This document shows, one piece after another, positions 16,262 through 24,633 of a stretch of 42,736 bases of DNA. Position 1 is the first letter of the stretch; every line of letters starts with the position of its first letter. The stretch comes from Candidatus Accumulibacter iunctus (GTDB lineage: Bacteria > Pseudomonadota > Gammaproteobacteria > Burkholderiales > Rhodocyclaceae): contig DDUX01000070.1 in NCBI GenBank assembly GCA_002345025.1, positions 79,135-121,870 of the forward strand. Reading direction: 5' to 3'. The notes under the pieces are model-generated. The model had not been told where the DNA came from. It saw nothing but the letters and a program-made list of their open reading frames with translations, and did not search any database. The translations under genes and the position numbers were made by a program.

Positions 16262-18129
16262 GCGCCGCCACGGCAACCCTGCGCCTCGCCCTGCTCGGCA
16301 AACCGAACTGTGGCAAGACGGCACTGTTCAATCTCCTCACCGGCAGCCGGCAGAAAGTCGCCAACTATCCCGGCGTCACGGTCGACCGCAAGGAAGGACA
16401 GTTCACGACGCCAGCCGGCCGGAAGTTTCGCGTGCTCGATCTGCCGGGCGCCTACAGTCTCAACGCGCTCAGCATCGATGAGGAGATCACCCGTGACGTA
16501 GTCCTCGGCAGGCTCGACGACGAGCCGCGTCCCGACCTGATCGTCTGCGTCAGCGACGCCACCAACCTCAAGCTCAACCTGCGGCTCGTCCTTGAAGTCA
16601 GGCGCCTCGGCGTGCCGATGATTCTCGCGTTGAACATGACCGACCTGGCGAAGCGACGCGGCATCGTCATCGATGTGCCGGCGCTCGCCCGCGAGCTGGC
16701 AATGCCGGTCGTCAGCACGGTCGCCATCCAGGGGGGTGGCGCCAATGAGCTGATCCGCCAGCTCGAGACCTCGCTCGCCGAGTCGGGGGCGCCCGCGGCA
16801 GCCTGGTTGCCGCCCGATGTCGCCGACGTCAGCGCGACGCAGCGCGAGGTGCGACGCATCCTGGCCGCGACAGTCAGCCAGCCGGCCGTCGACACGCGCC
16901 TCGACGACCGGATCGACCGCGTCGTCCTGCACCCGGTCTGGGGAATGCTCATTCTGGCAGCAACGCTGTTCCTGATGTTCCAGGCGGTATTCAGCTGGGC
17001 CAGCCTGCCGATGGAACTGATCAAAGAAGGCGTCGCGGTGATCGGCCAGTCGGTCGGCGAATGGATGCCGGACACCATCCTGCGCAGCCTTCTGGTCGAC
17101 GGCATCATCGCCGGCGTCGGCAGCGTCCTCGTCTTCTTGCCGCAGATCCTGATTCTCTTCCTGTTCATCCTGGCCCTCGAGGATTCGGGCTATCTGCCCC
17201 GCGCCGCTTTCCTCCTCGACCGCCTGATGGGTACCGTCGGCCTTTCCGGCCGATCGTTCATTCCCCTGCTGTCGAGCTTTGCCTGCGCCATTCCCGGCAT
17301 CATGGCGGCGCGCACCATCTCGAACTGGCGCGACCGGCTGACGACGATCATGATCGCACCGCTGATGACCTGTTCGGCGCGACTGCCGGTATACGCCCTG
17401 ATCATCGCCGCGTTCATTCCCGAGACGACGGTCGCCGGCGTCTTCAATCTGCAGGGACTGGTCCTCTTCGGCCTCTACGTCGGCGGCGTGGCCAGTGCCA
17501 TGGCGGTGGCCGGCGTCCTCAGGCTGGCTGCCGGCAAAGGGGTGCAGTCGCCACTGATGCTCGAACTGCCTTCCTACCGCTGGCCGCATGGCCGCAGCCT
17601 GCTGCTCGGCCTGCTCGAACGGGCGCGCATCTTCATCCGGCGCGTCGGCGGCATCATCCTGTCGCTGATGGTCGTGCTGTGGTTCCTGTCGTCGTTCCCG
17701 GCAGCGCCCGAAGGTGCCAGTGGCCCGGCCATCCAGTACTCATACGCCGGCATGCTGGGTCGCGCGCTTGAGGTCGTCCTGGCACCCATCGGCTTCAACT
17801 GGCAAATCTCGATCGCTCTGGTTCCCGGCATGGCGGCGCGGGAAGTGGCCGTCGGCGCCCTCGGCACGGTCTATGCGCTGTCGGCTGCCGGCGACGATGT
17901 GGCCGATCAGCTGCTGCCCATGCTGGCGGCGAGTTGGTCGCTGCCAACGGCTTTCGCACTGCTTGCGTGGTACGTCTTCTCGCCGCAATGCCTGTCGACA
18001 CTGGCGGTCGTCCGCCGCGAAACCAATTCATGGCGTTACCCCTTGCTGATGGCCGCCTATCTGTTTGCGCTGGCCTATGGCGCCGCCTTCGTGACCTACC
18101 GCGTCGCCCTCATCCTCACCGGAGGCTGA
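16258..18129 (+). CDS. feoB: Ferrous iron transporter FeoB
   Basis: FeoB imports Fe2+ across the inner membrane. The 623-residue protein begins with a GTPase domain: G1 GKPNCGKT (about residues 15-22), G3 DLPGAYSL and G4 NMTD. A helical linker follows, and from about residue 225 a polytopic domain with two Gate-type segments; SFIPLLSSFACAIPGIMAAR is one. It is shorter than E. coli FeoB (773 residues), as in many betaproteobacteria. The ATG at 16258 overlapping the feoA stop was chosen over an in-frame ATG 15 bases upstream. Confidence 0.95.
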   Translation: MSAATATLRLALLGKPNCGKTALFNLLTGSRQKVANYPGVTVDRKEGQFTTPAGRKFRVLDLPGAYSLNALSIDEEITRDVVLGRLDDEPRPDLIVCVSDATNLKLNLRLVLEVRRLGVPMILALNMTDLAKRRGIVIDVPALARELAMPVVSTVAIQGGGANELIRQLETSLAESGAPAAAWLPPDVADVSATQREVRRILAATVSQPAVDTRLDDRIDRVVLHPVWGMLILAATLFLMFQAVFSWASLPMELIKEGVAVIGQSVGEWMPDTILRSLLVDGIIAGVGSVLVFLPQILILFLFILALEDSGYLPRAAFLLDRLMGTVGLSGRSFIPLLSSFACAIPGIMAARTISNWRDRLTTIMIAPLMTCSARLPVYALIIAAFIPETTVAGVFNLQGLVLFGLYVGGVASAMAVAGVLRLAAGKGVQSPLMLELPSYRWPHGRSLLLGLLERARIFIRRVGGIILSLMVVLWFLSSFPAAPEGASGPAIQYSYAGMLGRALEVVLAPIGFNWQISIALVPGMAAREVAVGALGTVYALSAAGDDVADQLLPMLAASWSLPTAFALLAWYVFSPQCLSTLAVVRRETNSWRYPLLMAAYLFALAYGAAFVTYRVALILTGG

Positions 18130-18130
18130 C

Positions 18131-18397
18131 ATGATCGAGGAAGTCGCCGCCTACGGCGCCGTGGTCGTCGCCATCGCCTATCTCAGCCGGGGGCTGTTCG
18201 CCGCCTCCCTCTTGCCGGCTCTCACCCGGCGCTGGCCGATGCTGCTGCGGCGCCGAGAACTGGCCGCAAGCAGCGATGCCGATCGCCCGGCGAGTGTCAG
18301 CCCCTGCAGTCGCTGCTCCGGGTGCGCCGCCGGTCAGCGAACGCGGCCGCACAGCAAGATGCTGATCGTCAGCAGCCGCGGCACAAAAGAACGCTGA
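18131..18397 (+). CDS. Small Cys-containing membrane protein of the feo operon
   Basis: This 88-residue protein begins one base after the feoB stop. It has one N-terminal membrane segment (about residues 4-30) and a basic stretch RRRELAA. A C-terminal cysteine cluster PCSRCSGC (about residues 58-65) follows. The layout resembles FeoB-associated Cys-rich membrane proteins and occupies the place of FeoC, though it is not a winged-helix FeoC. A role in metal or redox sensing for FeoB is inferred from position and cysteines only. Confidence 0.7.
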   Translation: MIEEVAAYGAVVVAIAYLSRGLFAASLLPALTRRWPMLLRRRELAASSDADRPASVSPCSRCSGCAAGQRTRPHSKMLIVSSRGTKER

Positions 18398-18854
18398 GCG
18401 TCGAGCCACGACTGTTCGCCCGGGTCGCAGCGCGGCTGCTCGCAGGTGAGCCAGCACGTGCCCGTCTCGCCGATAGCGGCCGATTGGTTGCGCCACGCCA
18501 ATTGCAGCGACCGCCCTTAAGTCTACTCTGTTGCATCTGCAACAGAACCATGTTCAAATGAGGCCACCGCCAACAACGGATTGGTGGCCGGCGACCTGCC
18601 AGTTCCCCCATTCTGCCCGCTGCGCTGAAAAGGTGAACGGAGGACGGCAGGATGGTTACGGGACAGGCGCAGCCCGACCGGCCGCGCCGGATCAGGCCAG
18701 CGGCTGCCCAGTTGCCATCGCGCCTCGAATCGTGGCTGGTGACCAGCAGACACCACAGGCAACATTGACGAAGTCTGCACCGCCTCGGTCGATCGACGAC
18801 CGGCACCGGAGCAGACCGGGTTGGACCCATTTTCACCGAGAGAGGAGACAGGGA
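18398..18854. other. 457-base gap between the feo operon and the porin gene
   Basis: No convincing gene is seen on either strand. Long open frames across it are GC-driven and not conserved-looking. The only clear structure is the 18-bp palindrome at 18528-18545. The porin ribosome binding site AGGAGA lies at its right end. Confidence 0.5.
18528..18545. promoter_or_regulatory. Perfect 18-bp palindrome, possible operator upstream of the porin gene
   Basis: CTGTTGCA-TC-TGCAACAG is a perfect 8-bp inverted repeat with a 2-base centre, in a locally AT-richer stretch after CTTAAGTCTACT. It lies about 310 bases before the porin start. The short spacer suggests a dimeric helix-turn-helix regulator site rather than an RNA hairpin. 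The regulator is unknown. Confidence 0.4.
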
Positions 18855-20270
18855 ATGTCGATGCGGGAGAAATCGTTTGCAACCAGTGGACTGGCGGTCT
18901 TGCTCACCAGCCTGCTGCTGTCCGGAATCCCCGGGCTGGCCGCCGGCGAGGCAGCGGAAGGGGCACCGGCGTCGGCAAGCGGCGATCAGGCTGCCGCGCC
19001 AGGGCAAGGCGCCAGCAACGGCGACAGCGAAGGCAAGCCCCCGGACTGGCAGGCAACAACCCTCACCGGCGACTGGGGCGGTACCCGGCAGCGACTCTTC
19101 GACGCCGGCGTCCAGGTGGACCTCGTCTATACCGCTGACTACCTGCGCAACAACAGCGGCGGCCTCAAGCGCGGCGGCGGCTACATGGGCAACATCAACC
19201 TCGCCATCGGGCTCGACGGCGAAAAGCTGCTCGGCTGGCGGGGCGGCTCGGCGTACCTGGCCCTGATCAGCAACAGCGGCGGGCGCGTCAACCTCAACGA
19301 CGTCGGCAGCTTCATGGGCGTCGACAATCTCGAGGCGCCGGTCAACCGCACCGGCATCTTCGAAGCCTGGCTGCAGCAGTCGTTCCTCGACGGCAAGGCC
19401 TCGATCCGCGCCGGTCTCTACCCGCTCGACAGCGAGTTCTACGTCACCGATTCGTCCGGCGTGTTCCTCCACCCGTCCTTCGGCATGGCGGCCGAGGTCG
19501 CCGACTTCGGCAGTCTTGCCGGTCCGTCGATCTACGCCACGAGCAGTTATGGTGCCCGCCTGCGGATCGACCCCGCCCCGGCCTGGTACGCGATGCTGGC
19601 CATCAGCCGCGGCATTCCCAGTGAGCGCATCGACACCGCCGGACCCAACATCAGTTGGCGCAAGAGCACCGGCAGCCTGCTGATCGGCGAAGTGGGCTTC
19701 AGTCCAGTGCAGGCGGGGCTCCTGGGCGATTACTTCGGCCCCGCCCGCGATGACGATGACTACTCGCCGATCAGCAAGGTGGCCCTCGGCGCCTGGCGCT
19801 ACGCGCCACGTTTCGAGCAACTCACTGCCGTCGATGCCAACGATGACCCGCTCTACTCGCGGCACTGGGGTGCCTACCTTCTGGCCGAGCAGACGGTCTA
19901 CCGCGTTCCCGGAACATCGCGCGACCTCAGCCTCTTCGCCCGCTACGGCTTCACCGACGGGCGCACCAGCACGCTGGGCTACTCGCTGAGTGCCGGCATG
20001 AGCTTCCGTGGCCCGTTCCCCGGTCGCGAAGACGATGTCTTCGGCATTGCGGCGACGCGCGCGCACGCCGATCCGCAGGGGCGTGCCCTGCTGGTCAACG
20101 AATCCGGGTCACCGCTCACCTCAAGCAACGAGACGGTGGTCGAACTCACCTACCAGGCGCCACTGCTTCCCGGGCTGGTCGTCCAGCCCGTGATTCAGCG
20201 CATCTTCAACCCGGGCTTCCAGCTGCCCGATTCGACCGTCGCCGGCGTTCGCGTGCAACTGACGCTGTGA
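18855..20270 (+). CDS. OprB-type carbohydrate-selective porin
   Basis: This 471-residue outer-membrane beta-barrel has an N-terminal signal peptide (basic start, hydrophobic TSGLAVLLTSLLLSGIPG, cleavage likely near LAAGEA). A Gly/Ala/Ser-rich linker of about 40 residues follows. The OprB domain then starts with TLTGDWGGTRQRLFDAGVQV and continues as amphipathic strands to the C-terminal VRVQLTL. It probably lets sugars or other small solutes pass the outer membrane. The ATG at 18855 follows AGGAGA by about 7 bases; a second ATG 6 bases on is possible. It appears monocistronic and is convergent with the DUF853 gene. Confidence 0.9.
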   Translation: MSMREKSFATSGLAVLLTSLLLSGIPGLAAGEAAEGAPASASGDQAAAPGQGASNGDSEGKPPDWQATTLTGDWGGTRQRLFDAGVQVDLVYTADYLRNNSGGLKRGGGYMGNINLAIGLDGEKLLGWRGGSAYLALISNSGGRVNLNDVGSFMGVDNLEAPVNRTGIFEAWLQQSFLDGKASIRAGLYPLDSEFYVTDSSGVFLHPSFGMAAEVADFGSLAGPSIYATSSYGARLRIDPAPAWYAMLAISRGIPSERIDTAGPNISWRKSTGSLLIGEVGFSPVQAGLLGDYFGPARDDDDYSPISKVALGAWRYAPRFEQLTAVDANDDPLYSRHWGAYLLAEQTVYRVPGTSRDLSLFARYGFTDGRTSTLGYSLSAGMSFRGPFPGREDDVFGIAATRAHADPQGRALLVNESGSPLTSSNETVVELTYQAPLLPGLVVQPVIQRIFNPGFQLPDSTVAGVRVQLTL

Positions 20271-20318
20271 GGGTCGGCGCGCAGCCGGCGTCAGCGGGCT
20301 GCGCGCGATCAGGCCTGA

Positions 20319-21836
20319 TCAGCGCCGGCGCGACCCGCCACCGAGAATCGAGCCAAGGACACCGCGAATGATCTCGCGACCAACCTGCGAGCCGATCGCC
20401 CGCGCCGCACTCTTGGCCGCCGTCTCGACCACCGAATCGCCACGCCCGCGACCGGCGCCCCCGCCGCCGAACAGATCGCCGAGACTGTCGAGCCAGCCAC
20501 CACCACCGGCCGCCGGCGCCTGCCCCCCGGCCGTCGGTGGCTGCCCGGCCGCCGCTTGCTGCGCGGGGGCGCCCTTGAGCTTCTCGTAGGCCGACTCGCG
20601 GTCGACGGCATTCTCGTAGTGCCCGTAGATGGCGGAAGCCTTGATCACCGCCTGCCGCTCTTCGGCGGACTGCGGGCCAATCCGGGAAGCCGGCGGCAGG
20701 ATGAAGGCACGCTCGACGACGTTCGGCCGGCCCTTCTCGTCGAGAAACGAAACCAGTGCCTCGCCGACGCCCAGCTCGGTGATCGCCTCCTCGGCACTGA
20801 ACTTCGGATTGACACGCAGAGTCTGGGCGGCGGCCTTGACCGCCTTCTGGTCACGCGGGGTGAAGGCGCGCAAGGCGTGCTGTACGCGGTTGCCGAGCTG
20901 GCCGAGTACGGTGTCGGGAATGTCGAGCGGGTTCTGGCTGACGAAATAGACGCCGACTCCCTTCGAGCGGATCAGCCGCACCACCTGCTCGATCTTCTCG
21001 AGCAGCGCTGCCGGCGCCTCGTTGAAGAGCAGATGCGCCTCGTCGAAGAAGAAGACCAGTTTCGGCTTGTCGACGTCACCAACTTCCGGCAACTGTTCGA
21101 AGAGCTCGGCGAGCAGCCAGAGCAGGAAGGTCGAATACAGTCGCGGCGAAGCCATCAGCTTGTCGCCGGCAAGGATGTTGACGACGCCGCGACCGTCGTC
21201 GGTCTGCATCAGGTCGCCGATGTCGAGCATCGGTTCGCCGAAGAACACATCGCCACCCTGCTCGCCGAGGTTCAAGAGCCCGCGCTGGATGGCGCCGATC
21301 GACGCCGCCGAGACGTTGCCGTACTCGGTGGTGAAATTCTTCGCGTTCTCGCCGACGTGTTGCACCATCGCCCGCAAGTCCTTGAGGTCGAGGAGCAGCA
21401 AGCCGTTGTCGTCGGCGATGCGGAACACCAGTTGCAGGACACCGGACTGCGTGTCATTGAGGTTCAGCAGTCGGGCAAGCAGCACTGGCCCCATGTCCGA
21501 GATCGTCGCCCGCACCGGATGTCCCTGCTCGCCGAAAACGTCCCAGTATACGACCGGGCAGCCGGCCGGCACGTGATCCTTGACGCCGAGCGCGTCGAGC
21601 CGTTCCTGCAGCTTCGGCGTCAGGCTGCCGGCAGCGGCCAGCCCCGACAGATCCCCCTTCACGTCGGCCATGAAGACCGGCACGCCAATGGCGGAAAAGC
21701 GCTCGGCAAGCAGTTGCAGGGTGATCGTCTTGCCGGTCCCGGTGGCGCCGGTGATCAGGCCGTGACGGTTGGCGAGTGCCGGCAGCAGCGCCAGTTCGGT
21801 GCCTTCATGACTGGCGACGAGAAGTGGTGAGACCAT
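20319..21836 (-). CDS. DUF853 / HerA-like ATPase (YjgR family)
   Basis: This 505-residue P-loop ATPase of the FtsK/HerA superfamily has Walker A GATGTGKTITL (about residues 30-40), Walker B KLVFFFDEAHLLF (about residues 260-272) and a VYFVSQNPLDIPD sensor segment. The last 80 residues are Ala/Gly/Pro-rich, ending in a GGGSRRR tail. That layout is the YjgR/DUF853 family. Members are predicted DNA-translocating helicases with unknown role. The ATG at 21836 has a GGAG 6 bases upstream. It is divergent from yebC. Confidence 0.93.
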   Translation of the reverse strand: MVSPLLVASHEGTELALLPALANRHGLITGATGTGKTITLQLLAERFSAIGVPVFMADVKGDLSGLAAAGSLTPKLQERLDALGVKDHVPAGCPVVYWDVFGEQGHPVRATISDMGPVLLARLLNLNDTQSGVLQLVFRIADDNGLLLLDLKDLRAMVQHVGENAKNFTTEYGNVSAASIGAIQRGLLNLGEQGGDVFFGEPMLDIGDLMQTDDGRGVVNILAGDKLMASPRLYSTFLLWLLAELFEQLPEVGDVDKPKLVFFFDEAHLLFNEAPAALLEKIEQVVRLIRSKGVGVYFVSQNPLDIPDTVLGQLGNRVQHALRAFTPRDQKAVKAAAQTLRVNPKFSAEEAITELGVGEALVSFLDEKGRPNVVERAFILPPASRIGPQSAEERQAVIKASAIYGHYENAVDRESAYEKLKGAPAQQAAAGQPPTAGGQAPAAGGGGWLDSLGDLFGGGGAGRGRGDSVVETAAKSAARAIGSQVGREIIRGVLGSILGGGSRRR

Positions 21837-21882
21837 GGACGACTCCGGAAAGCGATGACGGGAAAGGATGGTGCGGCGGAAG

Positions 21883-21891
21883 TGCTAGAAT
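21883..21891 (+). promoter_or_regulatory. Extended -10 promoter of yebC
   Basis: TGCTAGAAT, the same extended -10 as before the YqhA-family gene, has hexamer TAGAAT at 21886-21891. It gives a leader of roughly 80 bases before the yebC ATG. No -35 match is seen. Confidence 0.4.
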
Positions 21892-21975
21892 GCCGGCCTT
21901 GATTATCGACCATTTGCGGCCCGTTTTGTTGCTCGGGGTGTGGCCGCAACGTAGCGGAATTCTTCAGAGGGCAGC

Positions 21976-22701
21976 ATGGCAGGACATTCGAAATGGGCCA
22001 ACATCCAGCACCGCAAGGGCAAGCAGGATGAGAAACGCAGCGCATCCTTCTCCAAGATCGCACGGGAAATCACCGTTGCCGCCAAGGCCGGCGGTGGCGA
22101 CCCCTCGTTCAATCCGCGCCTGCGACTGGCGATCGACAAGGGCAAGCAGGTCAACATGCCCAGGGACAAGATCGACAACGCGGTCAAGAAGGGAACCGGC
22201 GAGCTTGAAGGCGTCGATTACATCGAGGTCCGCTACGAGGGCTACGGCATCGGTGGCGCAGCCGTCATCGTCGATTGCCTGACCGACAACCGCACACGCA
22301 CCGTCGCCGAGGTGCGTCACGCCTTCAACAAATATGGCGGCAACCTCGGCACCGATGGTTGTGTCGCCTTCCAGTTCAGGCACTGCGGCCAGCTCCTCTT
22401 CGCCCCCGGAACCGACGAGGGGGCCTTGATGGAGGCGGCCATCGACGCCGGTGCCGACGATGTCCTGAGCAACGATGACGGTTCGGTCGAGGTGATCACG
22501 CCCGCCAACGACTACATGGCGGTCAAGGAAGCCCTCGCCGCCGCCGGTTTCACCGCCGAGTATGGCAGCGTCACCATGAAAGCCGAGAACGAGACCCAAC
22601 TCGCGGGTGACGAGGCGCTGCGCATGCAGAAGCTCATCGACGTGCTCGAGAGCCTCGACGACGTGCAGGAGGTTTATACCAGCGTCGTCATCGACGAGTG
22701 A
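21976..22701 (+). CDS. yebC: YebC/PmpR family transcriptional regulator / translation factor
   Basis: This 241-residue protein has the full family signature. The N-terminus is MAGHSKWANIQHRKGKQDEK, followed by DNRTRTVAEVRHAFNKYGGNLG (about residues 107-128) and an acidic C-terminal domain. YebC proteins have been described as DNA-binding regulators and, more recently, as factors relieving ribosome stalling at prolines. The usual downstream ruvC is absent; the polysaccharide locus begins 79 bases later, so this is a locus boundary. Confidence 0.97.
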   Translation: MAGHSKWANIQHRKGKQDEKRSASFSKIAREITVAAKAGGGDPSFNPRLRLAIDKGKQVNMPRDKIDNAVKKGTGELEGVDYIEVRYEGYGIGGAAVIVDCLTDNRTRTVAEVRHAFNKYGGNLGTDGCVAFQFRHCGQLLFAPGTDEGALMEAAIDAGADDVLSNDDGSVEVITPANDYMAVKEALAAAGFTAEYGSVTMKAENETQLAGDEALRMQKLIDVLESLDDVQEVYTSVVIDE

Positions 22702-22780
22702 CGGAACACATGGCGGTCAGCGATCCCCGACACCCGGCGACGCGCAGCGCAGACCTGGAAACGGCGGCGGCCAGGCAGCG

Positions 22781-23551
22781 ATGAAGGCGGTCATCCTCGC
22801 CGGTGGAGCGGGCACGCGGCTCGCCGAGGAAACGACCGTCCGCCCGAAACCGATGATCGAGATCGGTGGCAAGCCGATCCTCTGGCACATCATGAAGATC
22901 TACTCCAGCCACGGCATCAACGATTTCGTGATCTGCCTCGGCTACCGCGGCTACGTCATCAAGGAGTATTTCGCCAACTACTTTCTGCACATGTCGGATG
23001 TCACCCTCGACCTGGCGAACAACCGGATCGAGGTGCATGAACGCCACGCCGAACCCTGGCGGGTGACGCTGATCGACACCGGCGACTCGACACAGACGGG
23101 TGGGCGCCTGCGGCGCGTGCGCTCGCACCTGGACAACGACGAGCTGTTCTGCTTCACCTACGGCGATGGCGTTGGCAACATCGACATCGGCGCCAGCGTC
23201 GACTTCCACCGCCAGCAGCGGGTTCTGGCGACCGTCACCGCCGTCACCCCGCCAGGCCGCTTTGGTGCCCTTGAGCTGGCTGCCGACCGCGTGCTTGCCT
23301 TTCAGGAGAAGCCGGCAGGAGATGGCGCCTGGGTCAATGGCGGCTTCTTCGTCCTCAGTCCTCGCGTTCTCGACCTGATCGACGGCGATTCCTGCATGTG
23401 GGAAGCCGGACCGGTCGACCAATTGTCGCGGCGTGGACAACTCGCGGCATGGCGCCACCCCGGATTCTGGCACGCGATGGACACCTTGCGCGACCGCAAC
23501 CATCTGGAGCAGCTCTGGGCTTCGGGCAACGCACCGTGGAAAACCTGGTGA
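22781..23551 (+). CDS. rfbF: Glucose-1-phosphate cytidylyltransferase
   Basis: This enzyme makes CDP-glucose from glucose-1-phosphate and CTP, the first step to CDP-linked 3,6-dideoxyhexoses. It is 256 residues, the family length. It opens with the nucleotidyltransferase motif MKAVILAGGAGTRLAEET and the sugar-nucleotide signature PKPMIEIGGKPILWHIM. The metal/product segment TYGDGVGNID and VNGGFFVLSP are present. The ATG at 22781 begins the conserved N-terminus. The stop overlaps the next gene's GTG. Confidence 0.95.
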   Translation: MKAVILAGGAGTRLAEETTVRPKPMIEIGGKPILWHIMKIYSSHGINDFVICLGYRGYVIKEYFANYFLHMSDVTLDLANNRIEVHERHAEPWRVTLIDTGDSTQTGGRLRRVRSHLDNDELFCFTYGDGVGNIDIGASVDFHRQQRVLATVTAVTPPGRFGALELAADRVLAFQEKPAGDGAWVNGGFFVLSPRVLDLIDGDSCMWEAGPVDQLSRRGQLAAWRHPGFWHAMDTLRDRNHLEQLWASGNAPWKTW

Positions 23552-24633
23552 TCACGCCGGCGTTCTGGCAGGACAGACGGGTCCTGGTCACCGGCCATAC
23601 CGGCTTCAAGGGTGGCTGGCTCGCGCTCTGGCTGCAGACAATGGGTGCAAGAGTGATCGGCCTGGCACTGCCGCCGGCGACGCAACCCAACCTGTTCGAG
23701 CTCACCCGACTTGCGGGGCAGATGGTCTCGATCCTGGCCGACATCCGCGATCGCGACGCACTGGCCGCCGCCATTGCCGGCCACCGGCCGGAAGTCGTTT
23801 TCCATCTTGCCGCCCAGGCACTGGTGCTTCCCTCCTACTCGCACCCGGCAGAGACCTATGCGAGCAACGTCATGGGAACGGTCAATCTGCTCGACGCCAT
23901 CCGGCAGACCGGCGGTGTTCGCAGCGTCGTCATCGTCAGCAGCGACAAGTGCTACCAGCCGCGCGCGACAGCCTGCAACGAAAGCGACCCGCTCGGGGGA
24001 GCCGATCCGTACAGCAGCAGCAAGGCCTGTACGGAACTCGTCGCCGCAGCGTATCGCGCGTCTTTCTTCAGCTCGATCGATCGTGGCGACCTCGGCACCG
24101 CGGTTGCAACGGCGCGCGCCGGCAACGCCATCGGCGGTGGCGACTGGGCCGCTGGCCGACTGATTCCTGATGCCGTGCGCGCGTTTGCCGACCGGCGCCC
24201 CCTGCTGGTCCGACATCCGGAAGCGATCCGACCCTGGCAGCACGTCCTCGAACCGCTCGCCGGCTACCTGATCCTGGGCGAGCGCCTGTACCAGCACGGT
24301 GCTCGCTTCGCCGAAGCCTGGAACTTCGGACCAGCCGGCGAGCCCGCGCACAGCGTCGCCGATCTCCTGGCAACCATGGCCGAACTCTGGGGCGACGGCG
24401 CCACCTGGCGCCGTGACGACACAGCGCATCCGCATGAGGCGCCGTGCCTGCGGCTGGCTGTCACCAAGGCCGCACAGGCCCTGCAGTGGCATCCTCGCTG
24501 GCCGCTCGCCACCGCGCTGCAAATGACCGTCGACTGGTATCGCGCCCACGGCGACGGCAAGGACATGGCGACCGTTTCGCGGCAGCAGATCAGCCGCTAT
24601 TGCGAGAGCGCACAAGACGCTGTAAGGCCATGA
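23548..24633 (+). CDS. rfbG: CDP-glucose 4,6-dehydratase
   Basis: This SDR enzyme converts CDP-glucose to CDP-4-keto-6-deoxyglucose with NAD+. It is 361 residues. The NAD loop is VTGHTGFKGGWL (about residues 13-24), with PSYSHPAETYASNVMGTVNLL, SSDKCYQ and the catalytic YSSSK also present. The GTG at 23548 was chosen: it overlaps the rfbF stop as GTGA and yields the expected MITPAFWQ opening. An in-frame GTG 12 bases earlier is the alternative. Confidence 0.95.
   Translation: MITPAFWQDRRVLVTGHTGFKGGWLALWLQTMGARVIGLALPPATQPNLFELTRLAGQMVSILADIRDRDALAAAIAGHRPEVVFHLAAQALVLPSYSHPAETYASNVMGTVNLLDAIRQTGGVRSVVIVSSDKCYQPRATACNESDPLGGADPYSSSKACTELVAAAYRASFFSSIDRGDLGTAVATARAGNAIGGGDWAAGRLIPDAVRAFADRRPLLVRHPEAIRPWQHVLEPLAGYLILGERLYQHGARFAEAWNFGPAGEPAHSVADLLATMAELWGDGATWRRDDTAHPHEAPCLRLAVTKAAQALQWHPRWPLATALQMTVDWYRAHGDGKDMATVSRQQISRYCESAQDAVRP

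Noticed and set aside
18369..20066. A minus-strand open frame of 565 codons opposite the porin
   Set aside because: The porin has a signal peptide, a ribosome binding site and the OprB domain; the antisense reading has none.
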